Shown here: piece after piece, positions 31,784-40,520 of the stretch | Layout: each line of letters opens with the position of its first letter | Numbering within the stretch: position 1 is the first letter of the stretch | Source of the DNA: an uncultured Oscillospiraceae bacterium | GTDB lineage: Bacteria; Bacillota; Clostridia; Oscillospirales; Ruminococcaceae | Assembly: GCA_934539585.1 (NCBI GenBank) | Contig: CAKTCT010000008.1 | Location: 19,735-83,734 of the forward strand | Length of the DNA stretch: 64,000 nucleotides | Reading direction: 5' to 3' | Translations under genes and position numbers: made by a program | The notes under the pieces: model-generated | Seen by the model: the letters and a program-made list of their open reading frames with translations, nothing else | The model's database searches: none | Told to the model about the DNA's origin: nothing

Positions 31784-32797
31784 ATGTCATTATCCAAGCT
31801 CCAGCTGCCGGAGGGCTACCGCCCGGCCCTGGACATCCTGCAAACCGAAATCGCCATCAAGCTGGTCAAGGACACCTTTGAACGGGAACTTGCCCAGAAG
31901 CTCCACCTGACCCGGGTCTCGGCCCCCCTGTTCGTCCGGAAGAACAGCGGCATCAACGACAACTTGAACGGCGTGGAGCGCCCGGTTTCCTTCGATATCT
32001 CCGACATCGGCGAGGAAGTGGAGATTGTCCACTCCCTGGCCAAGTGGAAGCGTCTGGCCCTGAAGCGCTACCACTTCGGCCCCAACACCGGCCTGTACAC
32101 CGACATGAACGCTATCCGCCGGGACGAGGAGCTGGACAACCTCCACTCCGTTTATGTGGACCAGTGGGACTGGGAAAAAATCCTCACCCCGGAGACCCGG
32201 ACCCCCGAGACCCTCCGCCACACCGTCCGCCGGATCATGCGGGCCTTGAAGGAGACGGAGGAGGCCCTCCACCGGGCCAATCCGGAGATCGAGCCCTTTA
32301 TCAAGGAGCAGGTCACCTTCCTGACGGCCCAGGAGCTTCTGGACCGCTACCCCGGCCTTTCCCCCAAGGAGCGGGAAAACGCCGCCGCCAAGGAGTACGG
32401 CACCATCTTCGTCATGGGCATCGGCGGGGCCCTCTCCGACGGCAGGCCCCACGACGGCCGGGCCCCGGACTACGACGACTGGGCCCTGAACGGCGACATC
32501 CTCATCTGGTACCCCGTGCTGAACCGGGCGGTGGAGCTGTCCTCCATGGGCATCCGGGTCAACGAGGAATCCCTCCGTCGGCAGCTGGAGCTGGCAGGCT
32601 GCCCGGAGCGGGCGGAGCTGCCCTTCCACAAGATGCTTCTGGACGGCCAGCTGCCCCTGACCATCGGCGGCGGCATCGGACAGTCCCGGCTCTGCATGGT
32701 GCTGCTCCACAAGGCCCACATCGGCGAGGTCCAGGCGTCCATCTGGGACGACGAGACCCTGAAAGCCTGCACGGCAGACGCCATCACCCTTCTGTAA
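31784..32797 (+). CDS. asnA: aspartate-ammonia ligase (asparagine synthetase A)
   Basis: The protein has 337 residues, matching AsnA. Signature stretches include 'LTRVSAPLFVRKNSGINDNL' (about 42-61), 'HSLAKWKRLALKRY' and 'GGGIGQSRLCMVLL' (about 293-306). The class II tRNA-synthetase-like fold makes asparagine from aspartate, ammonia and ATP. The ATG at 31784 follows AGAGGAGGA. glnN follows 51 bases later, so two ammonia-assimilating enzymes are adjacent and probably co-transcribed. Only weak promoter hexamers (TTGTTG / TATGCT near 31714-31745) are visible. Confidence 0.95.
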   Translation: MSLSKLQLPEGYRPALDILQTEIAIKLVKDTFERELAQKLHLTRVSAPLFVRKNSGINDNLNGVERPVSFDISDIGEEVEIVHSLAKWKRLALKRYHFGPNTGLYTDMNAIRRDEELDNLHSVYVDQWDWEKILTPETRTPETLRHTVRRIMRALKETEEALHRANPEIEPFIKEQVTFLTAQELLDRYPGLSPKERENAAAKEYGTIFVMGIGGALSDGRPHDGRAPDYDDWALNGDILIWYPVLNRAVELSSMGIRVNEESLRRQLELAGCPERAELPFHKMLLDGQLPLTIGGGIGQSRLCMVLLHKAHIGEVQASIWDDETLKACTADAITLL

Positions 32798-32848
32798 CCC
32801 TCCCCGCCGGGCCTGGCAGCCGGCGGAATCCATCCAAGGAGGCCCACT

Positions 32849-34933
32849 ATGGGATACGATTTTTCAAAATTCGGACGCAACGTCTTTCACGATACCGTCA
32901 TGCGGGAAAAGCTCTCCAAGAGCACCTATCAGGCCCTCCGCCGGTCCATCGACCTGGGGGAGCCTTTGGAGCCCGACGTGGCTGAGGTGGTGGCCTCGGC
33001 CATGAAGGACTGGGCCGTGGAGCAGGGGGCGACCCACTTCACCCACTGGTTCCAGCCCATGACCACCTTTACCGCAGGCAAGCACGACGCTTTCCTTTCG
33101 CCCACCAAGGACGGCCGGGGGATCCTGGAGTTTTCCGGCAAGGAGCTCATCGTCGGCGAGCCCGACGCCTCCTCCTTCCCCAGCGGAGGGCTCCGCAGCA
33201 CCTTTGAGGCCCGGGGCTACACCGCCTGGGACTGCACCTCTCCGGCCTTTGTCCGGGAGGGGACCCTGTATATCCCCACGGCGTTCTATTCCTATACCGG
33301 CGAGGCCCTGGACACCAAGACCCCGCTGCTCCGCTCCAATCAGGCCGTGAACCGGGAGGCGCTTCGGGTCCTCCGGGCCTTCGGCAACAAAACGGCCACC
33401 CGGGTCAGCCCCACGGTGGGCGCAGAGCAGGAGTACTTCCTCATCGACCGGAAAACCTACGAGCAGCGCCTGGACCTGAAGCTCTGCGGCCGGACCCTTT
33501 TCGGGGCCAGGCCCCCCAAGGGCCAGGAAATGGACGACCACTACTGCGGCCGCATCCGGCTGCGGGTGCGGCAGTTCATGCGGGACCTGGACGAGGCCCT
33601 CTGGAGCCTGGGAGTCCCCGCCAAAACCGAGCACAACGAGGCGGCCCCCGCCCAGCATGAGCTGGCTCCGGTGTTCGAGGCCGTCAACGTGGCCTGCGAC
33701 CACAACCAGCTGATCATGGAGGTCATGCGGGAGGCCGCCAAGAAAAACGGCCTGGCCTGCCTTCTCCACGAAAAGCCCTTTGAGGGGGTCAACGGCTCCG
33801 GCAAGCACAACAACTGGTCTTTGTCTACCAACGACGGACAGAACCTGCTGGACCCCGGCCAGACGCCTTATGAGAACCTGCAGTTCCTGGTGTTCCTGTC
33901 GGCGGTGGTCACCGGCGTGGACAATTACGCCGACCTCCTGCGGATGAGCGCCGCCAACGCCGGCAACGACTTCCGTCTGGGGGGACATGAGGCCCCTCCC
34001 GGCATCGTGTCCATCTTCCTGGGGGACCAGCTCTGGGGAATCTTAGAGCACATCGCCCACGGGGACACCGTCTCCGAAACGCCCTCCTGCCTCCTGGAGA
34101 CCGGCGTGGCCACGCTGCCCCGGCTCCCCAAGGACGGATCCGACCGGAACCGCACCTCGCCCTTTGCCTTCACCGGAAACAAATTTGAATTCCGGATGGT
34201 GGGGTCTTCGGCGTCGGTGGCAGTTTCCAGCTATGTGCTGAACACCATTGTGGCCGATACGCTCCGGGAATTTGCCGACCGGCTGGAATCCTGCGACGAT
34301 TTTGACGCGGAAATCCAGCGCATCGTCAAGGACACCGTGGAGAAACACGGCCGCATCGTCTTCAACGGCAACAACTACACCGAGGAATGGGTGGAGGAAG
34401 CCGCCCGCCGGGGGCTCCCCAACCGGACCAACACCGTGGACGCCGTGGAGGCCATGCTGGAGGAAAAGAACCTGGCCCTGATGGAGCGGCTGGGGGTCAT
34501 GTCCCGGACGGAGTGCGAGTCCCGCCACGAGATCATGCTGGAAAACTACTGCAAGGTGGTCAACATCGAGGGCGCGGCCATGGCCGAAATGGCCCGGCGG
34601 CAGATTCTTCCCGCCGCCATGGAGTTCGCCGGGAAAGCTGCAGATTCTTACGCCAGGCTCTCCGCCGCAGGCATTAAAAACGACAGCATTTTCCGGCTCA
34701 CCGCCCGGCTTTCCGACCTGATCACCGCCGTGGACCGGTCCGCCGGGGAGCTGGAAAAGGCTCTGGCACGGCGCGAGACCGCCGCCACCCTGTCGGACAA
34801 CGCCCGGATGCATCGGGACGAGGTCCGGACCGTCATGCAGGAGCTCCGCCGGGAGGTGGACGACATGGAACGCCTGATCTCCGATAAGGACTGGCCCATG
34901 CCCACCTACGCCGACCTGCTCTACCGTATCTGA
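32849..34933 (+). CDS. glnN: glutamine synthetase type III
   Basis: The protein has 694 residues, far longer than type I enzymes (~470) and normal for GSIII. Motifs are 'GAEQEYFLID' (about 191-200), 'EHNEAAPAQHELAPVFE' (about 262-278), 'NGSGKHNNWS' (about 314-323) and 'NKFEFRMVGSSASVA'. It forms glutamine from glutamate and ammonia in the cytoplasm as a double-hexamer dodecamer. The ATG follows AAGGAGG. It directly follows asnA and overlaps the frame of the next gene by one base at most. No GlnR-type operator was recognised. Confidence 0.94.
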   Translation: MGYDFSKFGRNVFHDTVMREKLSKSTYQALRRSIDLGEPLEPDVAEVVASAMKDWAVEQGATHFTHWFQPMTTFTAGKHDAFLSPTKDGRGILEFSGKELIVGEPDASSFPSGGLRSTFEARGYTAWDCTSPAFVREGTLYIPTAFYSYTGEALDTKTPLLRSNQAVNREALRVLRAFGNKTATRVSPTVGAEQEYFLIDRKTYEQRLDLKLCGRTLFGARPPKGQEMDDHYCGRIRLRVRQFMRDLDEALWSLGVPAKTEHNEAAPAQHELAPVFEAVNVACDHNQLIMEVMREAAKKNGLACLLHEKPFEGVNGSGKHNNWSLSTNDGQNLLDPGQTPYENLQFLVFLSAVVTGVDNYADLLRMSAANAGNDFRLGGHEAPPGIVSIFLGDQLWGILEHIAHGDTVSETPSCLLETGVATLPRLPKDGSDRNRTSPFAFTGNKFEFRMVGSSASVAVSSYVLNTIVADTLREFADRLESCDDFDAEIQRIVKDTVEKHGRIVFNGNNYTEEWVEEAARRGLPNRTNTVDAVEAMLEEKNLALMERLGVMSRTECESRHEIMLENYCKVVNIEGAAMAEMARRQILPAAMEFAGKAADSYARLSAAGIKNDSIFRLTARLSDLITAVDRSAGELEKALARRETAATLSDNARMHRDEVRTVMQELRREVDDMERLISDKDWPMPTYADLLYRI

Positions 34934-34947
34934 TGGGAGGGAGTTTG

Positions 34948-35514
34948 TTGGAACGCTTCGATTTTTCCCGGGGCGGCTGGGACCCGGCGGAGTTTTGTCC
35001 GGCCTGGTCCACAGCCTGCAAGGTCCACCGGCATTTTCTTCAGGAGGACGACTGCCTGACAAATTCCGCAGACGCCGATGGGAACTTTGACTATGCCAGC
35101 ATGGTGACAAAAAAGACCTACGGCGCCGGAACCAGGCTCCGGACCCGCTGCTCCTTTGAGAGCTTCGGCGCGCCGCTGATCGTCTTCACCAACGACCTCC
35201 GGGAGGGGGACGACGGGGCGGTTTACGGCCTGCATTTCGAGGTGGTCGCCTACGAAGGCGGCTGCAATATCTGGCGGATCGTTCCGGCGGACACAGCCCG
35301 GGGGATTGCCACCACCGCTCTGGCAAAGGTGCGGTTTCCTGTTCCGGCCCAGTCGGAGATCGATCTGGAGGTGGAGCTCAAGGACCGGGCCATAGGGGTC
35401 CGGGTCAACGGGCACTCCTTTGAAATCCACTGCGGCGAGCTGCCGGAGCGGGTCCACGTGGGTATCACGGCCTGCGAGGGGATTAACCGGTTCTACGATT
35501 TTTCCATTGAATAA
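34948..35514 (+). CDS. concanavalin-like beta-sandwich protein of unknown function
   Basis: The protein has 188 residues from a TTG at 34948, just after GGGAGGGAG. An ATG at 34933 overlapping the glnN stop is possible but precedes the ribosome site. The sequence is beta-rich: 'TRLRTRCSFESFGAPLIVF', 'VYGLHFEVVAYEGGCNIWRI', 'LEVELKDRAIGVRVNGHSFE' and an ending of 'VGITACEGINRFYDFSIE'. This pattern resembles DUF1080/LamG-like jelly-roll domains that bind or cut glycans. No signal peptide is present. It is probably translated with glnN and precedes the convergent fucI gene. Confidence 0.7.
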   Translation: MERFDFSRGGWDPAEFCPAWSTACKVHRHFLQEDDCLTNSADADGNFDYASMVTKKTYGAGTRLRTRCSFESFGAPLIVFTNDLREGDDGAVYGLHFEVVAYEGGCNIWRIVPADTARGIATTALAKVRFPVPAQSEIDLEVELKDRAIGVRVNGHSFEIHCGELPERVHVGITACEGINRFYDFSIE

Positions 35515-35552
35515 AAATCCGCCCCGCGCCGGGAACTTCCGGTGCGGGGCGG
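35512..35552 (-). terminator. intrinsic terminator for fucI (minus strand)
   Basis: CCGCCCCGC (35519-35527) and GCGGGGCGG (35544-35552) form a 9-bp stem. Read on the minus strand it is followed by ATTTTTATT, so it terminates fucI and may also slow plus-strand transcripts. Confidence 0.85.
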
Positions 35553-35571
35553 CTGTCGTTCTGGGGGAAAC

Positions 35572-37350
35572 TTATTTGTACAGGGGGCCGTAAGCCGCGC
35601 AGGCGCGGTAGTCGGCGGCTTCCTTGTCCTTGGTGCCGAAGGCGGCCCAGCTGTGGGGACGGTAGATGTCCGCGTCGTCCACGTTGTGGAGGGAGACGGG
35701 AATCCGCAGCATGGAGGCCAGGGTGATCAGGTCCTTGCCCACATGGCCGTAGCAGAACGCGCCGTGGTTGGCGCCCCAGTTGGCCATGACGTCGTAGACG
35801 CTTTCGAAGCCCTTGGCGCCCAGCCGGGGAGCGAACCAGGTGGTGGGCCAGGTCCTATCCGTCCGGTCGTCCAGGATCTGGTGGACGTCGTCCTCCAGGG
35901 TGACGGTGTAGCCCTCGGCCAGCTGAAGGACCGGGCCCACGCCGTCGATGAGGTTCACCCGGACCAGGGTCACAGGCATCTCGGCCTGGGTCTTGAAGTG
36001 GGAGGAGAATCCGCCGCCGCGGAAGTATTCATGGTTGGCGTTGGGCCAGTCGGTGGCGTTCATGATGGCCTTGATGTCGGCATCTTCCACGTCCCACCAT
36101 TTCTTCATGCAGGGATTGCCGTCCTTGTCCTTGGCCAGACCGGTGCCGTCCAGGGCGGCCGCACCGGAGTTGATCAGGTGCATGAAGCCGTTGGCGGCCT
36201 TGCCGGTGAGCTTCTTGCCGGTGACGCGCTCCACGGCCTCGGGGCTCCAGTAGGTGCGGACGTCGGCGAAGACGGTGGCGGCGTTGGTCAGCAGCTTGCC
36301 GAAGAGCATGGCGGTGCCGTTGAGGCCGTCGTTTTCCGTGGCCAGGATGGTGGGCTCCTTCTTGCCGTTCCAGTTGAAGGTGGTGTTCATCATGGCTTCG
36401 GTGAAGTCGCCGTTGGGCAGCCAGTCGGTCCACATCCGCTGGCCCTGGAAGCCGCCAAGGATTCCGTTGCGGCCCAGCGCTTCCTCGTGCCAGCCCATTT
36501 CGTCCAGCTTGGGATTGCCCAGCATGATATCCCGGACGATGAGGGTCATTTTCACCACGAAATCCCAGTCGTCCTTGACCACCTTGGACTTCTGGACGAT
36601 GTCGGCCAGGACCTTGGGGGCGGCGTTGACGTTGATGCCGGGGCGGCAGTTTTCCTTGACCCAGGCCATGGCCACGGCGAATTCCTCGTGGTCGTAAATT
36701 TCTAAGGTCATGCGGCGGAGAATTTCGGTCATATCCACCCACTCGGCCCGGATGCCCAGGTATTTCTGGAAGAAGGAGGCGTCGCAGTAGGAGCCCATGA
36801 TGCCCATGGCCACGGAGCCGATGTTCACGTAGGCTTTGTTCTTCATCTGTCCCACGGCCAGGGCGCAGCGGGCGAAGCGGAGGAGCTTCTCGGAGACGTC
36901 GGCGGGGATGGAGGTGTCCGCGGCGTCCTGGACGTCATGGCCGTAGATGGAGAAGGCGGGGAGCCCTCTCTGGGCGTGGGCGGCCATGGCGGCGGCCAGG
37001 TAGACTGCGCCGGGGCGCTCGGTGCCGTTGAAGCCCCAGACGGCCTTGATGGTCTTGGGGTCCAGGTCCATGGTCTCGGAGCCGTAGCACCAGCAAGGGG
37101 TGACGGTGAGGGTGGCCACCACGTTTTCCGCGGCGAATTTCTCCGCGCACCGGGCGGATTCCGCGCCGCCGCCGATGGTGGAGTCGGCGATCACACATTC
37201 CGCAGGGGTGCCGTCGGAGTAGCGGAGATTTTCCGAGATGAGCTTCGCAGCGGCGTTGGCCATGCCCATGGTCTGGGCCTCCAGGCTTTCCCGGATGCCG
37301 CCCCAACGACCGTCGATCACGGGGCGAATCCCGATTTTCGGTTTGTTCAT
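35572..37350 (-). CDS. fucI: L-fucose isomerase
   Basis: The protein has 592 residues, the normal length. Diagnostic parts are 'IGIRPVIDGRWGGIRESLE' at the N-terminus, 'TPCWCYGSETMD' (about 83-94), 'ATENDGLNGTAMLFGKLL' (about 337-354) and 'GGGFSSHFKTQ'. The fold binds Mn2+ with Glu and Asp residues in the middle and C-terminal domains. It converts L-fucose to L-fuculose in the cytoplasm. The gene stands alone here (no fucK, fucA or transporter beside it). It has a strong sigma-70 promoter and a 14-bp palindrome that is probably an operator. Confidence 0.95.
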   Translation of the reverse strand: MNKPKIGIRPVIDGRWGGIRESLEAQTMGMANAAAKLISENLRYSDGTPAECVIADSTIGGGAESARCAEKFAAENVVATLTVTPCWCYGSETMDLDPKTIKAVWGFNGTERPGAVYLAAAMAAHAQRGLPAFSIYGHDVQDAADTSIPADVSEKLLRFARCALAVGQMKNKAYVNIGSVAMGIMGSYCDASFFQKYLGIRAEWVDMTEILRRMTLEIYDHEEFAVAMAWVKENCRPGINVNAAPKVLADIVQKSKVVKDDWDFVVKMTLIVRDIMLGNPKLDEMGWHEEALGRNGILGGFQGQRMWTDWLPNGDFTEAMMNTTFNWNGKKEPTILATENDGLNGTAMLFGKLLTNAATVFADVRTYWSPEAVERVTGKKLTGKAANGFMHLINSGAAALDGTGLAKDKDGNPCMKKWWDVEDADIKAIMNATDWPNANHEYFRGGGFSSHFKTQAEMPVTLVRVNLIDGVGPVLQLAEGYTVTLEDDVHQILDDRTDRTWPTTWFAPRLGAKGFESVYDVMANWGANHGAFCYGHVGKDLITLASMLRIPVSLHNVDDADIYRPHSWAAFGTKDKEAADYRACAAYGPLYK

Positions 37351-37368
37351 AGCAATTCCTCCTTAATT

Positions 37369-37382
37369 CTTAAACGTTTAAG
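37369..37382. promoter_or_regulatory. perfect 14-bp palindrome, probable repressor operator for fucI
   Basis: CTTAAACGTTTAAG is perfectly symmetric with a central CG, the style of LacI/GalR-family operators. It lies in the fucI leader, downstream of the promoter and 18 bases before the ribosome site region. Regulation by fucose or a related sugar is an inference. Confidence 0.7.
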
Positions 37383-37427
37383 GTTTGCGCAAATAAAATA
37401 AGCAGAACCGCTCTGCCTCTTTCCTTC

Positions 37428-37456
37428 ATTCTAGCATGATTTGCCGGGATTGTCAA
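37428..37456 (-). promoter_or_regulatory. promoter of fucI
   Basis: On the minus strand, perfect TTGACA (37451-37456) and TAGAAT (37428-37433) are 17 bases apart. Confidence 0.85.
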
Positions 37457-37564
37457 CGGAAAGAGGATAAAATTTCCCCACAAAAAGGTAAAAATCGCCC
37501 ACTGCATCCCCGGGGATTTTGCGGTATCATGGTACTGAAATCACCGGAAAGCGAGGACATTCCC

Positions 37565-39538
37565 ATGGAAATCTACAAAAAAGCCACCGCCAACTACCCG
37601 CGGAACCATACGGATACCTTTTACGACCTCCCCACGGAGAAAAAGTTCCGGGGCTGCCTGGACAAAAACCTGAACTTCATCACCGACATCCAGGTCCGGG
37701 ACCCGGAGACCTGGAAGCTCTTTGTGGAGCAGTTCCGGACCCACCCCGACGACGCCGACACCGGCTGGCGGGGGGAATACTGGGGCAAGATGATGCGGGG
37801 CGCCTGCTTTGTGTACAGCTATTCCAAGGACCCGGGCCTTTATCAGGTGCTGAAAGCAACGGTGGAGGACCTGATGAGCACCCAGGACCAGTGGGGCCGG
37901 ATCAGCACCTACTCCGTGGACCTGGAGTTCGACGGCTGGGACCTGTGGGGCCGGAAATACGTCCTGCTGGGCATGGAGTACTTCGTGGAGGTCTCCGGGG
38001 ACGCGGAGCTGAACCGCCGGATCATCGACTGCATGCGCCGCCAGGCGGACTACCTGCTCTCCAGGATCGGCGCCCCGGCGGAGGGCAAGCGGACCATCAC
38101 CAAGCTGACCCGGCACTGGCGGGGGCTCAACTCCTCGTCGATTCTGGAGCCCATCGTGCGGCTTTACTCCCTTACTGGGGAGCAGAAGTACCTGGACTTC
38201 GCCTCCTATATCGTGGACTGCGGCTTCACCGATGTGCAGGATTTCATTTCCCTGGCCTACAAAAAGGAGCTCCGGCCCTATCAGTACCCGGTGACCAAAG
38301 CCTACGAGATGACCTCCTGCTTCATGGGTCTTCTGGAATACTACCGCATCACCGGCAAGGAGAAGCACCGGACGGCCATTTTGAACTTCGCCGACTGCGT
38401 CCTGGAGGACGACTTTACCGTCATCGGTTCGGCGGGCTGCACCCATGAGCTTTTCGACCACTCCACCGTCCGTCAGGCCAACCCCGACCGGGGCGATCCC
38501 CGGGCCCAGGAGACCTGCGTCACCGTGACCCTGATGCAGTTCTTCTACCAGCTGAACCTTTTGACCGGCGACCCCAAGTACATCGACGCCCTGGAGATTT
38601 CCCTCTACAACGCCTACCTGGGGGCCATTAACACCGACAACGCCGTGGACCACAGCGCCGAGAAAACCTATCCCGACTGGAAGATCGTTCCCATGCCCTT
38701 TGACAGTTACAGCCCCCTGACTCCCGGCCACCGGGGCAACGGCATCGGCGGCTTCATGCGGATGGCCGGCGGGAAATTCTACGGCTGCTGCGTCTGCATC
38801 GCTTCGGCGGGCATCGGCCTGGCCATGAAAACGGCGGTGCTCACGGCCCGGAACGGCGTGGTGGTCAACCTCTTTGAAAAGGGGACCGTCCGGCAGACCC
38901 TCCCCAATGGCAGGATCGTGGAGCTGGACCTGGACACCGACTATCCGGTGGAGGGCCGGGTGGCCATCACCGTGCATCCCCAGGAAGCCGGGGCCTTCTC
39001 CATTCTGGTGCGGAACCCGGGGTGGAGCGAAAACACCTCCCTTTGCGTCAACGGCCACGCGATTTGCGCCAACCAGGGCTACATGGACCTGAACCGGGAG
39101 TGGAAGGACGGCGACGTCATCGAGCTCTGCTTCGATATGGGGGCCAAGGCAATTTTCCCCATCCCGTATGGCACGCAGATTCTGATGAATGATGTGGTTT
39201 GGGCCGCCGACGGCATGGGAGCGGGTTACGTGGTCAGCTCCGTGGACCATGAGCACCCCTCCACCAGGCATCACATTGCCATCCGTCGGGGGCCGCTGAT
39301 GCTGGCCCAGGAGAGCCGGTTAGGCTACAACGTAGACGACCCGGTGGAGGTGGCAGTGGGGCCGGGAAACCGGGTGGAACTGGGGGTTTCCGCAGACAGG
39401 AAAGCGCCCTATCCGTGCCTTTTTGAGGCCCGGGTCCCCACCAAGGACGGCGGATTCTTCACCGTCACCGACTACGCCTCCGCCGGAAAGCTCTGGACCG
39501 ACGAGAGCCGGATGGCGGTGTGGTTCAACACGAAATAA
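37565..39538 (+). CDS. GH127-type (DUF1680) glycoside hydrolase
   Basis: The protein has 657 residues from the ATG at 37565 (after GCGAGGAC); the longer open frame would cover the fucI promoter. An alpha/alpha-barrel is followed by beta-sandwich domains, as in GH127 beta-L-arabinofuranosidases. 'QETCVTVTLMQFFYQLNLLT' (about 314-333) matches the conserved Glu-x-Cys zinc pair. A Cys cluster 'GCCVCIASAG' (about 406-415) stands where the catalytic Cys motif is expected, but as CC-x-C rather than the C-x-CC of the well-known enzyme. No signal peptide is present, so the likely substrate is an imported oligosaccharide. Activity on L-arabinofuranosides is inferred from the family. Confidence 0.8.
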   Translation: MEIYKKATANYPRNHTDTFYDLPTEKKFRGCLDKNLNFITDIQVRDPETWKLFVEQFRTHPDDADTGWRGEYWGKMMRGACFVYSYSKDPGLYQVLKATVEDLMSTQDQWGRISTYSVDLEFDGWDLWGRKYVLLGMEYFVEVSGDAELNRRIIDCMRRQADYLLSRIGAPAEGKRTITKLTRHWRGLNSSSILEPIVRLYSLTGEQKYLDFASYIVDCGFTDVQDFISLAYKKELRPYQYPVTKAYEMTSCFMGLLEYYRITGKEKHRTAILNFADCVLEDDFTVIGSAGCTHELFDHSTVRQANPDRGDPRAQETCVTVTLMQFFYQLNLLTGDPKYIDALEISLYNAYLGAINTDNAVDHSAEKTYPDWKIVPMPFDSYSPLTPGHRGNGIGGFMRMAGGKFYGCCVCIASAGIGLAMKTAVLTARNGVVVNLFEKGTVRQTLPNGRIVELDLDTDYPVEGRVAITVHPQEAGAFSILVRNPGWSENTSLCVNGHAICANQGYMDLNREWKDGDVIELCFDMGAKAIFPIPYGTQILMNDVVWAADGMGAGYVVSSVDHEHPSTRHHIAIRRGPLMLAQESRLGYNVDDPVEVAVGPGNRVELGVSADRKAPYPCLFEARVPTKDGGFFTVTDYASAGKLWTDESRMAVWFNTK

Positions 39539-39559
39539 GCAGGCTTTTTCCAGGCAGCA

Positions 39560-39588
39560 TTGCTTTTTGGGGGCGGGTGTGTTATAAT
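39560..39588 (+). promoter_or_regulatory. promoter of the TIM-barrel/cob operon or of a small RNA
   Basis: TTGCTT (39560-39565), a 17-base spacer and perfect TATAAT (39583-39588). Predicted start near 39595, then ~65 bases to a perfect terminator and ~140 bases to the first ATG. Confidence 0.75.
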
Positions 39589-39661
39589 AGTCCCAAAGAC
39601 ACCTCAAAACACCCCAAAGACTTTTGCTGGCGCAAAAAGAACCTGGACATTGTGCAGAAAG

Positions 39662-39695
39662 AGCTGCGGCAGTACCAAACTGCCGCAGCTTTTTG
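39662..39695 (+). terminator. strong terminator between promoter and first gene (attenuator or sRNA end)
   Basis: AGCTGCGGCAGT (39662-39673) and ACTGCCGCAGCT (39679-39690) form a perfect 12-bp stem with a 5-base loop and a TTTTT tail. It stands 40 bases before the ATG at 39735, so read-through must be possible or regulated if the upstream promoter drives this operon. Confidence 0.88.
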
Positions 39696-39734
39696 CGTTT
39701 TCCGGCGGGACAGGCGCAAAGGAAAGGAACCTCT

Positions 39735-40484
39735 ATGGAAAAAGAACGCTTCTACATCAGCACCATCGACCCCAACGCCGCCGATACCGCCAGGGAGTAC
39801 GGCCTGGGGCTGGAGATTGCGGAATACTGCACCGCCTGGAACATGGACCGGGAATTTCCGGAAACCGACGCGGCAGTCCGGGAAAAGCTGGAGGGGGTCT
39901 CCCGGCGGGTGCTCCACGGGCCCTTCAACGAGCTGTTTCCCTGCGCCATCGACCCCAAGGCCCGGGAGCTGGCGGCCTACCGCTACCGGCAGGCCATCGG
40001 CCTGGCCAAGGGCTACGGGGCGGGCAAGGTGGTGCTCCACGGCGGGTACAACCCCCGGCTTTATTACCCTTGCTGGTACACCGAGCAGTCCATTCTGTTC
40101 TGGAAGGAGTTTTTTCGGGAGGACCCCGGCGTGGAGATCGTCCTGGAAAACGTCTTTGAGGAGGAACCGGCCATGCTCCTGGACATCGTCCGGGGCGTGG
40201 ACCACCCGAAGCTGCGGATGTGCCTGGACGTGGGCCATGTAAACGCCTATTCGGAAATACCGGCTTCGGAGTGGCTCAAGGTCTGCGCCGGGGAGGTCCG
40301 CCACTTCCACCTCCACAACAACGACGGCTCCGGAGACGTTCACGGCGGGCTGGATCAGGGGACCATCCCCATGAAGGAGCTGCTGGCCATGGCGAAGGAG
40401 CTTTGTCCGGCGGCCACCTTTACGCTGGAGCTGATGGACGCCCGGCCCTCGGCGGTCTGGCTGACGGAAAACGGCCTTCTTTGA
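39735..40484 (+). CDS. xylose isomerase-like TIM-barrel protein
   Basis: The protein has 249 residues from the ATG at 39735 (GGAAAGGAA site); the longer frame from 39624 runs through the terminator hairpin. It resembles the AP endonuclease 2/sugar isomerase superfamily. Probable metal ligands lie in 'LHGPFNEL' (about 60-67), 'VVLHGGY' (about 99-105), 'IVLENVFEEE' (about 136-145), 'MCLDVGHVNAYS' (about 164-175), 'FHLHNNDGSGDVH' (about 195-207) and 'LELMD'. It is followed 36 bases later by cobT, so it may be part of the cobalamin operon, although no such role is known for the family. Confidence 0.8.
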   Translation: MEKERFYISTIDPNAADTAREYGLGLEIAEYCTAWNMDREFPETDAAVREKLEGVSRRVLHGPFNELFPCAIDPKARELAAYRYRQAIGLAKGYGAGKVVLHGGYNPRLYYPCWYTEQSILFWKEFFREDPGVEIVLENVFEEEPAMLLDIVRGVDHPKLRMCLDVGHVNAYSEIPASEWLKVCAGEVRHFHLHNNDGSGDVHGGLDQGTIPMKELLAMAKELCPAATFTLELMDARPSAVWLTENGLL

Positions 40485-40520
40485 GGGCACGCGGAAAATT
40501 GCAGAAAGCAGGCGGAAAAT

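Noticed and set aside
39595..39734. Cobalamin riboswitch before the cob operon
   Set aside because: The leader is too short and I see no B12 box or the usual multi-helix core; only a terminator hairpin is visible.
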